A stretch of DNA of 25,105 nt from an uncultured Clostridia bacterium (GCA_946610835.1 CAMOCU010000001.1:1-25105); one strand, 5' to 3'; counted from the stretch's first letter, positions 1 through 6,663 are shown. Notes: generated from the letters alone by a model not told the origin. Translations and numbers: made by a program.

Positions 1-2314
1 CGGGAACGTATTCGTTGGGGCAGATTATCGCAGGTGATGCAAGCCAGTCGCCGTGAAATCCCATAAAGGGCATGCTCAGCGCAGTTTCGGCGCCGTTCAA
101 ATTGGACAGGCGGATATAACCCTCTACATAAAATCCGTTGGTAAACACTTGCGCATTGTGCGCCAGTTCGGCGGCATCCAGCGAGACTGTCAGCGTGATC
201 GTGCGCGTTTCGCCCGGATGCAGGGTAAAGCTGCGGGGCATATTGCCGGAGACGATCGTGTAGCTCAGCGGAACACTTTTGCGGTTGATCACAGGCGTTT
301 CAGTCAGCACGCCGGAATAGTTGTCAAAATCCCGCGAAATCTCGTAATCGTCGGTGATCACATCCAGATCCAGATGATCATAACGCACATCCTTGTCGGA
401 AACGTTTTTGACCGTGAAGGCCATATCGAAAGTGTCCTCTATTCCGTCGCCGAGATTCAGCGCCGTATGACCGCTTTTGTCGGTCAAAACCGCGTTGGCT
501 GCCGCGGCACGACCGATATGGATCAGACCGGCGCCCACAGCGCGCGGTGAAGCGGCAACGCCGTCCGCCACGACCGGCTCAGCGGTGGACATGAGCAGAT
601 TTTCCATCAGATCGGCGCGCTCCGCAGCAGGGAGAGAAGGATACTTTTTCTCCATACTCTGTCGAAGCAGCGCGGCTGCGCCGGTTACATGAGGCGACGC
701 CATGGATGTGCCGCCCATAAATTCGTACATTCCGCCTGTGATTGCGGAAAGGATAGTGCCGCCCGGCGCGGCCATGTCAACCGTCATACGCAAATCGTCG
801 CTCACACCGTAGCTGCTGAAGTCGCTGACCTGCGGCTGCGCGGCGGGTGCGGAATGGTACTGTGCGAATTCCGTTGTGATAAATTGTGATTTGCTGTGAT
901 ACAGACGGTAAGCGTCCAGATCGGCAACAACCACAACTTCGATATCGCCGCTGTAAGAAACTGTTGCTGCCAAATCAAACAGGGATTCCGGAACGATCAG
1001 ACCAAGGATACCTTTGTTTGCAATTTTGAGGATATAGGCATTGACATCGCCTGTAACATCATAAATCAGGGCGATTTTTCCTTTCAAATCGCCGGGAAGA
1101 CCCCATTTTGCCACGGGAGCAAGCGTGCCTTCCGCAGGGAAGTTGTAGGTTGATGCAAGGCTCAAAACACTCTTGCCCTCGTCGTAATGCAGTGCCTTGA
1201 CGCCGACTTTGGCGGATTCAGAATACAGATTTTCCACCGAGGCAATACTCGAAGCATCCGGGATACCGTTCGGAATACCGTTGGTTCCGTTGTCCGGCAG
1301 CTGCGTGAATGTGTTGGTGATGGCAGAATTGCCGGCCGCGGCACAAACCAGAATACCGTTCTCACGCGCATTGGTGACTGCCTCGCACAGCAGCGCGTGC
1401 GCCGGATCGTTGGGAATTTCAAATTCCATCCCGACGCTCATGTTCATGGCTGCGATGTCAAATTTGGCGGCATCGTCAATAGCGGAAAGCAGATTGCCCA
1501 GAAAGATCTCGTTGTCAATGACGTTGATTTTGAACATCAGCACCTGCGCTTCGGGTGCCACGCCTTCGATCGAGCTGCTGTTGCCTGCGGCGATACCGCT
1601 GACGTGTGTGCCGTGATCCGGCGCAGCATCATTGAGATCGTTCACTTCCACATCTTTATCGTAATAATCGTATGCGAAAGGTACCTTTGCGCTTTTGTAC
1701 ACGTCGTCCGCGCGGACGCCTTCGGTGTGCAGTGAAGTGTCCCGGATGATGGCGGCAATGTCGTCCTTGGAATACTTCGCTGCGCTTTCGTCTGTCAGCG
1801 TCATGGCTTCATGATCCCATTGAAATCCGCCGTCAATTACGGCGACTGCCGTACCCGCGCCGTCGTATCCGAGCGCGCGCATCTCATCCGCGCCGATCAT
1901 ATCAACTGAGCCCAGACGCGCACCGCTGCCGACCGGCTCGCGTACGGCGCGCACATAACCGATTTCGATTACATCCGTAACGCCATCCAGTGCGCGCAGC
2001 TCCGCAGCGTCCCGCCGCTGTGTTTCGATCGTTACGCCGTTGAGCGCATGTGTATAGGTATGCAGTACCTGCGCGTCATCTGTTGCATCCTGTACGGCTT
2101 TGACACCGGATCGGACAGCTTTTTGTGTGCGTTTGAGCGCCTTTTGCGCGTCCTGCCCTTTTGCTGCGGCAGCAAGAACGCCATCGCCCTCAAAGCGAAC
2201 GAACAGCGTCGTCTTTTCCCGGCCGTGCATTCCTTCCGCAACAGCTGACGCAGATACGCTCACACAGCCCAGACACAGGCAGATTGTGAGTAAAACAGCC
2301 AAACATTTTTTCAT
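1..2314 (-). CDS. Exported S8 subtilisin-like serine protease (3' end beyond window)
   Basis: Open from the ATG at 2314 to the window edge (771 codons seen). A Sec signal peptide (MKKCLAVLLTICLCLG..., likely cut after SASA) leads into a subtilase domain. The catalytic triad is visible: Asp161 in VAVIDGGF, His234 in DHGTHVSG and Ser537 in GGTSMASPHVTGAA, with oxyanion Asn329 in AAAGNSA. A PA-like insert lies at about residues 380-470 between Asn329 and Ser537. After about residue 590 the sequence turns into beta-rich Fn3-like repeats, as in C5a peptidase and lactocepin-type cell-envelope proteases. The ribosome site GAGAGGAG precedes the ATG by about 8 bases. It should act outside the cell on proteins or peptides; the substrate is unknown. 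Composition and context mark it as a host gene, just outside the prophage. No frameshift is seen. The missing C-terminus would show whether it is wall-anchored. Confidence 0.93.
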   Translation of the reverse strand, partial: MKKCLAVLLTICLCLGCVSVSASAVAEGMHGREKTTLFVRFEGDGVLAAAAKGQDAQKALKRTQKAVRSGVKAVQDATDDAQVLHTYTHALNGVTIETQRRDAAELRALDGVTDVIEIGYVRAVREPVGSGARLGSVDMIGADEMRALGYDGAGTAVAVIDGGFQWDHEAMTLTDESAAKYSKDDIAAIIRDTSLHTEGVRADDVYKSAKVPFAYDYYDKDVEVNDLNDAAPDHGTHVSGIAAGNSSSIEGVAPEAQVLMFKINVIDNEIFLGNLLSAIDDAAKFDIAAMNMSVGMEFEIPNDPAHALLCEAVTNARENGILVCAAAGNSAITNTFTQLPDNGTNGIPNGIPDASSIASVENLYSESAKVGVKALHYDEGKSVLSLASTYNFPAEGTLAPVAKWGLPGDLKGKIALIYDVTGDVNAYILKIANKGILGLIVPESLFDLAATVSYSGDIEVVVVADLDAYRLYHSKSQFITTEFAQYHSAPAAQPQVSDFSSYGVSDDLRMTVDMAAPGGTILSAITGGMYEFMGGTSMASPHVTGAAALLRQSMEKKYPSLPAAERADLMENLLMSTAEPVVADGVAASPRAVGAGLIHIGRAAAANAVLTDKSGHTALNLGDGIEDTFDMAFTVKNVSDKDVRYDHLDLDVITDDYEISRDFDNYSGVLTETPVINRKSVPLSYTIVSGNMPRSFTLHPGETRTITLTVSLDAAELAHNAQVFTNGFYVEGYIRLSNLNGAETALSMPFMGFHGDWLASPAIICPNEYVP

Positions 2315-2342
2315 TTCTTTGTCTCCTCTCTAAGTTTTCTAC

Positions 2343-2371
2343 AATCTATCATACTTTTCTTCTCCTGTCAA
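2343..2371 (-). promoter_or_regulatory. Sigma-A-type promoter of the protease gene
   Basis: On the minus strand TTGACA (2371-2366) is followed after 17 bases by TAGATT (2348-2343). A start near 2336 would give a leader of about 22 bases carrying the ribosome site at 2330-2323. The perfect -35 box and spacing make this convincing. Confidence 0.7.
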
Positions 2372-2386
2372 TTCCATACGGATAAT

Positions 2387-2441
2387 CTTAAACGGTTCTG
2401 TCGAAACTCTTAAGGAAATCTTAAGGGCTTTACGTCTTAAA
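2387..2441 (-). promoter_or_regulatory. Phased CTTAAG/TTTAAG boxes, probable response-regulator site
   Basis: Read on the minus strand there are four hexamers: TTTAAG (2441-2436), CTTAAG (2425-2420), CTTAAG (2414-2409) and TTTAAG (2392-2387). The two central copies are CTTAAG-N5-CTTAAG, an 11-base period, and the one nearest the promoter is two periods (22) away. The set ends 15 bases upstream of the -35 box of the protease promoter. Tandem hexamers with N5 spacing are typical for OmpR-family regulators; the streptococcal CiaR site is TTTAAG-N5-TTTAAG. The identity of the regulator here is unknown. Confidence 0.5.
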
Positions 2442-2474
2442 TACATTGTCAATCAACAGAAAAATCAAAAGAGT

Positions 2475-2491
2475 GTTACCAATTAGTTACC
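2475..2491. repeat. GTTACC-N5-GTTACC direct repeat near the prophage edge
   Basis: Two copies of GTTACC, 11 bases apart, lie 14 bases beyond the integrase stop codon. Short direct repeats close to the integrase gene are common arm-type sites for tyrosine integrases, so this may belong to the attachment site. The attachment core cannot be identified because the other prophage end lies outside the window. Confidence 0.3.
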
Positions 2492-2504
2492 ATTACGCAT
2501 CACA

Positions 2505-3572
2505 TCAGAGACAATTAACTGCGTTTTTTAGCTGCTCGAGATCTGTATGTGTATATGTAGCGATGTTGACTTTGACATCTTTGTGCCCCATAAGGCGCAT
2601 GCGCGTTTTTGTGTCGACACCTTTTTTGTTTAGCAGGCTATTATATGTGTGCCGTGTGGAATGCGGGGTTAGCTTTTCTGCATGTCTGGCGGCTATCCCA
2701 AGTTCCTCGATCGTTTGATAAAACGCTTTACGAAGCTGCTTTTTTGTATAGGGCACATATCGGCCTCCTTCGCGTCGGCAGAATATCGCGGCCTGATCGT
2801 TGGCCAAGTGTTTATCTATGTATTTTTGGATTTTTGGCGGGATCGGAACAACGCGATCTTTTCCGGTATCCGTCTTAGAGCCGCCTGTAAGCGTGTGATT
2901 TTTGGAATCATAACTAAACCGTGTAAGAGCACAGAATTCTCCGATTCGCCATCCGGTATAGCACATAACAAGGATCAAATCGGCAATTCCAACGTTCCTT
3001 TCCGCAGCTTTCTCCAAATCCAGCAAATCAAGATCGGAAAAGATTTCTTTCTCTTTTTCGTCTTTTTTGGGCAGCACGATATATGACGCATAGTTTTTGT
3101 TGATTATATCCTGCTGGATGGCGTACTGCTCCAATCGGCCTGCAAGGAGTTTGATATTGCTGAGGGTTGCGTGGGATCGTCCGCTTTCCATCGCTCGGTC
3201 AACGCAAAACTGGAACTGTGCTGTTTTAATCTCTGTAACTTTGTATCGTTTGATCGGCGCAAGCCACTTCCATGCTGCATTGTATACGTATTCCCCCGAT
3301 TTTCCAATCGTCTTGTACGTTATGGTCGACCAATCCGCAAAAAGCTTTTCAAGCGTAATCTGTGCGTTCGGGGCAGGAGGACACAGCCTATATCGGTACA
3401 GTGCTTCGAGTGCTTCTTGTCGCGTTGCGAAATATCCGATGATTTTCCGATTAAAATTACCAAGTTCATCTTCCATTCCCGGCGCTCTGGCAATCCACGG
3501 CTTTCTTCGATTTCCGGACAGCTTTGACACCGATCCGCTGCCGTTTGCGTTTCTCTTGTACTTTTTGGGCAT
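2505..3572 (-). CDS. int: Tyrosine-family phage integrase
   Basis: A 355-residue site-specific recombinase that should integrate the phage into, and excise it from, the host chromosome. The N-terminus (about 1-60) has the strand-rich arm-binding look (GSGSVSKLSGNRRKPWIARAPG), followed by a SAM-like core-binding domain (about 70-165) and a catalytic domain. The visible active-site residues are Arg209 in CYTGWRIGE, His304 and Arg307 in HSTRHTY, His330 in LMGHKDV and the nucleophile Tyr340 in IATYTH. Length is normal for the family. The start ATG at 3572 follows AAAGGCAGG by about 8 bases, and that ribosome site lies inside a repeat (see leader). It is transcribed toward the protease gene, with no obvious terminator between them. 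As the outermost prophage gene it marks this end of the element. Confidence 0.95.
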   Translation of the reverse strand: MPKKYKRNANGSGSVSKLSGNRRKPWIARAPGMEDELGNFNRKIIGYFATRQEALEALYRYRLCPPAPNAQITLEKLFADWSTITYKTIGKSGEYVYNAAWKWLAPIKRYKVTEIKTAQFQFCVDRAMESGRSHATLSNIKLLAGRLEQYAIQQDIINKNYASYIVLPKKDEKEKEIFSDLDLLDLEKAAERNVGIADLILVMCYTGWRIGEFCALTRFSYDSKNHTLTGGSKTDTGKDRVVPIPPKIQKYIDKHLANDQAAIFCRREGGRYVPYTKKQLRKAFYQTIEELGIAARHAEKLTPHSTRHTYNSLLNKKGVDTKTRMRLMGHKDVKVNIATYTHTDLEQLKNAVNCL

Positions 3573-3578
3573 AAAAAG

Positions 3579-3647
3579 ACCTGCCTTTCAAAAATTGGTT
3601 GCATTTTCCAAAGGCAGGTGATATACTTATATTATCGACCTGCCTTT
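3579..3647 (-). promoter_or_regulatory. Integrase leader with alternative stems that include the ribosome site
   Basis: Reading toward the integrase there are three copies of one 10-mer: A = AAAGGCAGGT (3647-3638), B = ACCTGCCTTT, its exact complement (3619-3610), and C = AAAGGCAGGT (3588-3579), which contains the integrase ribosome site. B can pair perfectly with A or with C, but not both. A:B pairing frees the ribosome site and B:C pairing hides it. This is the layout of an RNA switch if transcription starts upstream of A; if it starts between A and B, only the closed form is possible. The repeats could instead be protein operators. Confidence 0.45.
3599..3627 (+). promoter_or_regulatory. 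Promoter for a short RNA antisense to the integrase leader
   Basis: TTGCAT (3599-3604), 17 bases, then TATACT (3622-3627), giving a start near 3634. The -10 matches consensus at five of six positions and the -35 at three. A terminator on the same strand 40 bases downstream supports real transcription. Confidence 0.4.
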
Positions 3648-3708
3648 TAGCTGAGGGTTCGGTTGATATTCATCCGTTCGGTGTTCCCAGCACCGGGCGG
3701 TTTTTTAT
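3634..3708 (+). ncRNA. Candidate small antisense RNA against integrase mRNA
   Basis: No plus-strand gene lies here, yet a promoter-like sequence and a strong terminator bracket about 75 bases between two minus-strand genes. The predicted RNA begins with GACCTGCCTTT (3637-3647), which is complementary over 11 bases to the integrase ribosome-site region (3588-3578) and also fully antisense to the leader it overlaps. It contains no credible reading frame. The inferred role is repression of integrase translation. The ends are predictions from the promoter and the T-tract. Confidence 0.4.
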
Positions 3709-3710
3709 TT
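3674..3710 (+). terminator. Intrinsic terminator, plus strand
   Basis: A continuous 10-bp stem pairs 3674-3683 (CCGTTCGGTG) with 3691-3700 (CACCGGGCGG), including two G-U pairs, around a 7-base loop and followed by TTTTTTATTT. The T-tract exists only on the plus strand, so it cannot serve the flanking minus-strand genes. Confidence 0.75.
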
Positions 3711-3738
3711 CATCTCTGCTTCCTTTTGTATACGTCCT

Positions 3739-4278
3739 TTATATGTCCTTGTTTTTGCCATAGAATACTCTGCCGCTATCCAAATTCTTTTTGTATGCAC
3801 ACGCTGCGGCTGCGTAGATCAGATCATCATGCAGGCAGTGACCAGCATCGCTGCATTGCTCGAATTTTCCGCAGCATCCGAAAGTCGGAAAGGAAAACGC
3901 ACTAAGAAATATCGGCTCAAAAGCATCACGTAGAACATCAGCATAGCGAAAAAAATCGACCAACTGTACGCGCCGCCATGGGTCGCTGGGCACATCCATA
4001 ACCGGGACGTTGTACGCCCGAAGTATTTCTGCAGACTTTTCCGGGAAAGAGACAAATTGAACTTTTGATCCAAGATAGACTCGCGCAAGTGTGGAACAGC
4101 CGCTTTGACGGTATACCGTACTTCCATAGGTCATAACCAAATAAGTGATCGGAAGGTCAGCTTGCTTGCCGGTTCCGGGACGTAGCTCTAAAGATATATA
4201 GTCAAGATATCGTTGAGGGATAAAGCTTTCAACGGCTTTCAAAACAGCCTCCGCTGATTGTTGCTCAAACAGATTCAT
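3739..4278 (-). CDS. Cys-rich phage protein of unknown function
   Basis: 179 residues with a good ribosome site (GGAGG, 7 bases before the ATG at 4278). The N-terminal two thirds has no motif I can name. The C-terminus carries a Cys/His cluster, CCGKFEQC...AGHCLHDD followed by AAACAYKKNLDSGR and FYGKNKD, which looks like a metal-binding knuckle. Similar tails occur in unassigned clostridial prophage proteins, often beside a DnaQ-type exonuclease, as here. It lies 18 bases downstream of the exonuclease gene and is probably co-transcribed from the repressor promoter. The function is unknown; its presence in the lysogeny operon suggests expression in the prophage state. Confidence 0.75.
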   Translation of the reverse strand: MNLFEQQSAEAVLKAVESFIPQRYLDYISLELRPGTGKQADLPITYLVMTYGSTVYRQSGCSTLARVYLGSKVQFVSFPEKSAEILRAYNVPVMDVPSDPWRRVQLVDFFRYADVLRDAFEPIFLSAFSFPTFGCCGKFEQCSDAGHCLHDDLIYAAAACAYKKNLDSGRVFYGKNKDI

Positions 4279-4296
4279 ACTTATTCCTCCGCGTTA

Positions 4297-5202
4297 TTAT
4301 GCATTCACTATATCATAGAAAGTCAGCTCATCAATTATATCAATGTCCTGCCCCGCGAGTTTGAGCTTCTCGGCTTTCTTTTGTTTTGAGGATTTTTCTC
4401 CGTGAAGAATAGCGTTGTAATCGTTGTTTCCGAGAATCAGATAATTGGTGTTCCTTGTGACGCTGTTATCTAATATACCTCCAAGGTTGACAACAAGCTG
4501 CATGGCCTCCTGTCTGACCATCTTTTCAAGGGTACCTGTAAAAACAACGTGTTTTCCAAAGAAAAAACCATCATCATCTATTTCTACAGCAGAGGGAACG
4601 ATTGTACTGATGTCAATGCCTTTTCTGTAACGCTGTTTTCTTTTTTCTTTTTTCCATAAATCCTCAATCTTCAGATTTTTTTCTGACATTGTGGCTTTTA
4701 TGGCGTCATACAATTCTTTCGTGGAAATACAATCCGCTAAGGAACGATGCGCGTTGTTGGATAGCCCTAAATATGCAGTCAAATCGGATAATCTGTGATG
4801 CTTCAATTCCGGAAAAACTTTTCTGGCAAATTGCATCGTATCCATGTAAACGTTATCGAGCGGTTGTGAGAAGCCCTCGCTAAGAAACCTGATGTCAAAA
4901 GAGGTATTGTGCCCGAGAATGACATCGTCACCAAGGAAGGATATTACAGCGTCTTTTACCTCCATAATTGAGGGCATCCCTTTAACCATTTCGTTAGTGA
5001 TTCCTGTCAATTCGGTAATAAAAGGATCAATCTCATATTCGGGCTGAATTAACTGAGCGTATTGCTCTACAATCTTATTGTCCCTAACACGAAGTATGCC
5101 GATTTCAATTACTTCATCATAATAAGCAGACAACCCTGTGGTTTCGGTGTCTAAAACACAATAATCATCAATTATTTTTTTGGTGTAATTTGTGTTCCCC
5201 AT
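4297..5202 (-). CDS. DnaQ-like 3'-5' exonuclease with C-terminal BRCT domain
   Basis: 301 residues. The N-terminal domain has the DEDDh exonuclease motifs: Asp18 and Glu20 in VLDTETTGL, Asp103 in HNTSFDIRFL, and His152 and Asp157 in HRSLADC. It should remove nucleotides from DNA 3' ends, as the epsilon proofreading subunit does. After a basic linker (about 180-195) comes a BRCT domain (about 212-300; FGKHVVFTGTLEKMVR...VVNLGG...TNYLILG), as in NAD-dependent ligases, which bind DNA ends. It starts 21 bases after the repressor stop and lies in the same operon. The ATG at 5202 has GAGAGAGGAAG upstream at a rather long distance, about 12 bases, so translation may be modest. Its lysogenic role is unknown; DNA repair or defence against other phages are possibilities. 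Confidence 0.88.
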   Translation of the reverse strand: MGNTNYTKKIIDDYCVLDTETTGLSAYYDEVIEIGILRVRDNKIVEQYAQLIQPEYEIDPFITELTGITNEMVKGMPSIMEVKDAVISFLGDDVILGHNTSFDIRFLSEGFSQPLDNVYMDTMQFARKVFPELKHHRLSDLTAYLGLSNNAHRSLADCISTKELYDAIKATMSEKNLKIEDLWKKEKRKQRYRKGIDISTIVPSAVEIDDDGFFFGKHVVFTGTLEKMVRQEAMQLVVNLGGILDNSVTRNTNYLILGNNDYNAILHGEKSSKQKKAEKLKLAGQDIDIIDELTFYDIVNA

Positions 5203-5223
5203 CTTTACGAAAATCTTCCTCTC

Positions 5224-5853
5224 TCACATATCGAATTGTACACGAACAACTTTACCGAGCACTTTCACGTTAGTTTCGCGCAGATCGTATTCCTGTACTT
5301 CATGAGCCGGATTCGTAGACAAAGGGATCAAGTATACAATGTTGCCAGTGCGAATGAACTTTTTGACTGTCGCATCGCTATCTCCTACAAGAACGATGGC
5401 AATCTCGCCGTTTTCAACGATGTCCTGCTTACGGACGATGACGATATCATTGTCTTGGATGCGCGCAGCGTTCATGCTGTCGCCAACGATCCGCAGTCCG
5501 AAGTATTCGGCACCCCCGTTAAGCTCTGTCAGAATATATCCCTCTATGTTCTCATCCGCATAAAGCGGTAGCCCGGCACGTACGCATCCAAGCAACGGAA
5601 TTTTGTGCGTTGGATTATATGAAAACGTACCTGGGGTGTCCTCAACATCCTTTTGATCCCATCCCATAAGTTGTTCTGGTGATGAGCCAAGAGCTTGTGC
5701 AAAAGCAATTATTTTGGACTGACTGACATCTCGTATTCCAAGTTCGATTTTGTTAATAGCAGAAGACGTTTTATACCCAACGCGCTCTGCAAGCTCCTGC
5801 TGTGTCAAATTTTGAGCTTCCCTGAGACGTTTAATTCGTTCACCGATTTTCAC
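5224..5853 (-). CDS. LexA/CI-like repressor with HTH and S24 autoprotease domain
   Basis: 209 residues. The N-terminal XRE helix-turn-helix (about 3-55; LTQQELAERVGYKTSSAINKIE) binds operators. The C-terminal peptidase S24 fold carries the nucleophile Ser126 in GDSMNAA and Lys164 in DATVKKF. The likely self-cleavage bond is Ala93-Gly94 in CVRAG, so DNA damage (RecA filament) should inactivate it and induce the prophage. I chose the GTG at 5853, which has AAAGGTGG 8 bases upstream. The longer frame from GTG 5865 would start almost at the predicted transcript end, with no ribosome site. It is the first gene of the minus-strand lysogeny operon and faces the early genes across a shared control region. 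Confidence 0.93.
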   Translation of the reverse strand: MKIGERIKRLREAQNLTQQELAERVGYKTSSAINKIELGIRDVSQSKIIAFAQALGSSPEQLMGWDQKDVEDTPGTFSYNPTHKIPLLGCVRAGLPLYADENIEGYILTELNGGAEYFGLRIVGDSMNAARIQDNDIVIVRKQDIVENGEIAIVLVGDSDATVKKFIRTGNIVYLIPLSTNPAHEVQEYDLRETNVKVLGKVVRVQFDM

Positions 5854-5876
5854 TGTACGTCCCACCTTTCATTACC

Positions 5877-5904
5877 ATTATACACAAAATAGCCGGAATG
5901 TCAA
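5877..5904 (-). promoter_or_regulatory. Repressor (lysogenic) promoter
   Basis: Minus strand TTGACA (5904-5899), 16 bases, TATAAT (5882-5877): both boxes perfect. An operator copy (5890-5904) covers the -35 and spacer, which points to autorepression. The leader is very short; the ribosome site lies at the predicted 5' end. Confidence 0.8.
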
Positions 5905-5985
5905 ATATTTTTTATGTTTTTCAAAAATGTTGTTGACAATTCGGCTAAGCTATGCTAAAATGTCAGCAGTTAGCCAAATTGTCTA
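5890..5985. promoter_or_regulatory. Three repressor operators in the genetic switch
   Basis: Three related 15-mers: O1 TAGCCGGAATGTCAA (5890-5904), O2 TAGCCGAATTGTCAA on the minus strand (5947-5933) and O3 TAGCCAAATTGTCTA (5971-5985). O1 overlaps the repressor promoter, O2 contains the -35 of the rightward promoter and O3 lies just after its start. The pattern matches the multi-operator switch of lambda-like phages; which protein (S24 repressor or Cro-like) prefers which site cannot be read from sequence. Confidence 0.7.
5933..5961 (+). promoter_or_regulatory. Rightward early (lytic) promoter
   Basis: TTGACA (5933-5938), 17 bases, TAAAAT (5956-5961), with a start near 5968, 36 bases before the Cro-like gene. 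Operators O2 and O3 flank the -10. Confidence 0.8.
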
Positions 5986-6003
5986 TTTTGGGAGGTGATA
6001 AAC

Positions 6004-6213
6004 ATGACTGATTCAAAGGCACTTCGGGCGGCTATCATTGTTGCAGGATACAAAATTCCGCAACTCGCCGAGATGCTGGGTATTTCTGTGCAATCGTTTT
6101 ATAATAAGATTAACAATCGGACTGAGTTTCTTGCGTCAGAAATTGATGCTTTGTGCGCGGCTCTCCATTTAACAGTTGTACAGAGAATGTCTATTTTTTT
6201 TGTACGAAAATAG
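6004..6213 (+). CDS. Cro-like small HTH regulator
   Basis: 69 residues, almost entirely a helix-turn-helix: ALRAAIIVAGYKIPQLAEMLGISVQSFYNKIN. The ATG at 6004 is preceded by GGGAGGTGA at 8 bases; the in-frame GTG at 5995 overlaps that ribosome site and is unlikely. It is the first gene right of the divergent switch, where phages carry cro or its equivalent, so it probably counteracts the repressor and commits to lytic growth. Its stop codon lies inside the fourth operator. Confidence 0.82.
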   Translation: MTDSKALRAAIIVAGYKIPQLAEMLGISVQSFYNKINNRTEFLASEIDALCAALHLTVVQRMSIFFVRK

Positions 6214-6229
6214 CCAATTTGGCTATTTT
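6207..6229. promoter_or_regulatory. Perfect 23-bp palindromic operator (O4)
   Basis: AAAATAGCCAA-T-TTGGCTATTTT, a perfect palindrome that starts within the end of the Cro-like gene. Its core TAGCCAATTTGGCTA is the idealised form of O1-O3 and, with its right flank, matches O3 at 20 of 22 positions. No clear promoter overlaps it, so it may serve cooperative looping to O1-O3 or block elongation. Confidence 0.7.
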
Positions 6230-6264
6230 GGAGAAATGTTGTAAAAACGGAAGGAGTAACACAG

Positions 6265-6549
6265 ATGACGGATCAGGAAATTCTGTCGAAACGAAAGGTT
6301 ACGATTGCTGACGCAGCAAAATATCTTTGTGTGCCGGAGAATCATCTACGTAGCGCGATAAAACATGGCCGGATTGACATTGGCAGCTGTGACCAGCCAA
6401 CAGGGCGAAGATGGGTATATCACATTGAGCCGGAGCGGCTGATTGCGTACAAGCATGCCACAAACACAGGCGATAACGCCGTTTTGTTGGCAATGATACA
6501 AGGATTGGAATCACGCGTCCGCGAGTTGGAAAACTGGCGGCGCAGTTAA
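6265..6549 (+). CDS. Excisionase-like DNA-binding protein, copy 1
   Basis: 94 residues. The N-terminal part (KVTIADAAKYLCVPENHLRSAIKHGRI) reads as a winged-helix/HTH of the excisionase or MerR-like kind, followed by a basic segment (TGRRWVYHIEPERLIAYKH) and a C-terminal helix with heptad-like leucines that may dimerise. The ATG has AAGGAG 8 bases upstream. It is a clear paralogue of the protein at 7405-7701 (shared MTDxE, KVT, AAKYL, LR, W and LIxxKH positions). It is probably an early DNA-binding regulator or excision factor; the phage has no other obvious xis. Confidence 0.7.
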   Translation: MTDQEILSKRKVTIADAAKYLCVPENHLRSAIKHGRIDIGSCDQPTGRRWVYHIEPERLIAYKHATNTGDNAVLLAMIQGLESRVRELENWRRS

Positions 6550-6585
6550 AAAAGGAGGAACTCCACGTTTGAAACACGAAGGAGT

Positions 6586-6663
6586 ATGAAAAGACAGATC
6601 GCAGAGCTGCAGCGGACGGTGAAGAATCTGGACATGCATCTTGCGGCCGAGCGGCAGGCGTGA
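6586..6663 (+). CDS. Possible 25-residue peptide
   Basis: A short frame from ATG 6586 (MKRQIAELQRTVKNLD...) with GAAGGAG about 4 bases upstream. It reads as one amphipathic helix and its stop overlaps the GTG start of the next gene (GTGA). A second ribosome site (AAGGAGG, 6552-6558) lies further upstream before a six-codon TTG frame that ends on the ATGA of this one. The tight coupling supports translation, but the function is unknown and the peptide could simply couple the downstream genes. Confidence 0.45.
   Translation: MKRQIAELQRTVKNLDMHLAAERQA

Noticed and set aside
1187..1735. Plus-strand open frames within the first 2.3 kb
   Set aside because: They are shadows of the minus-strand protease, whose triad and signal peptide are unambiguous.
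5854..5865. Longer repressor start at GTG 5865
   Set aside because: It would lie at or upstream of its own ribosome site, within a few bases of the predicted transcript start.
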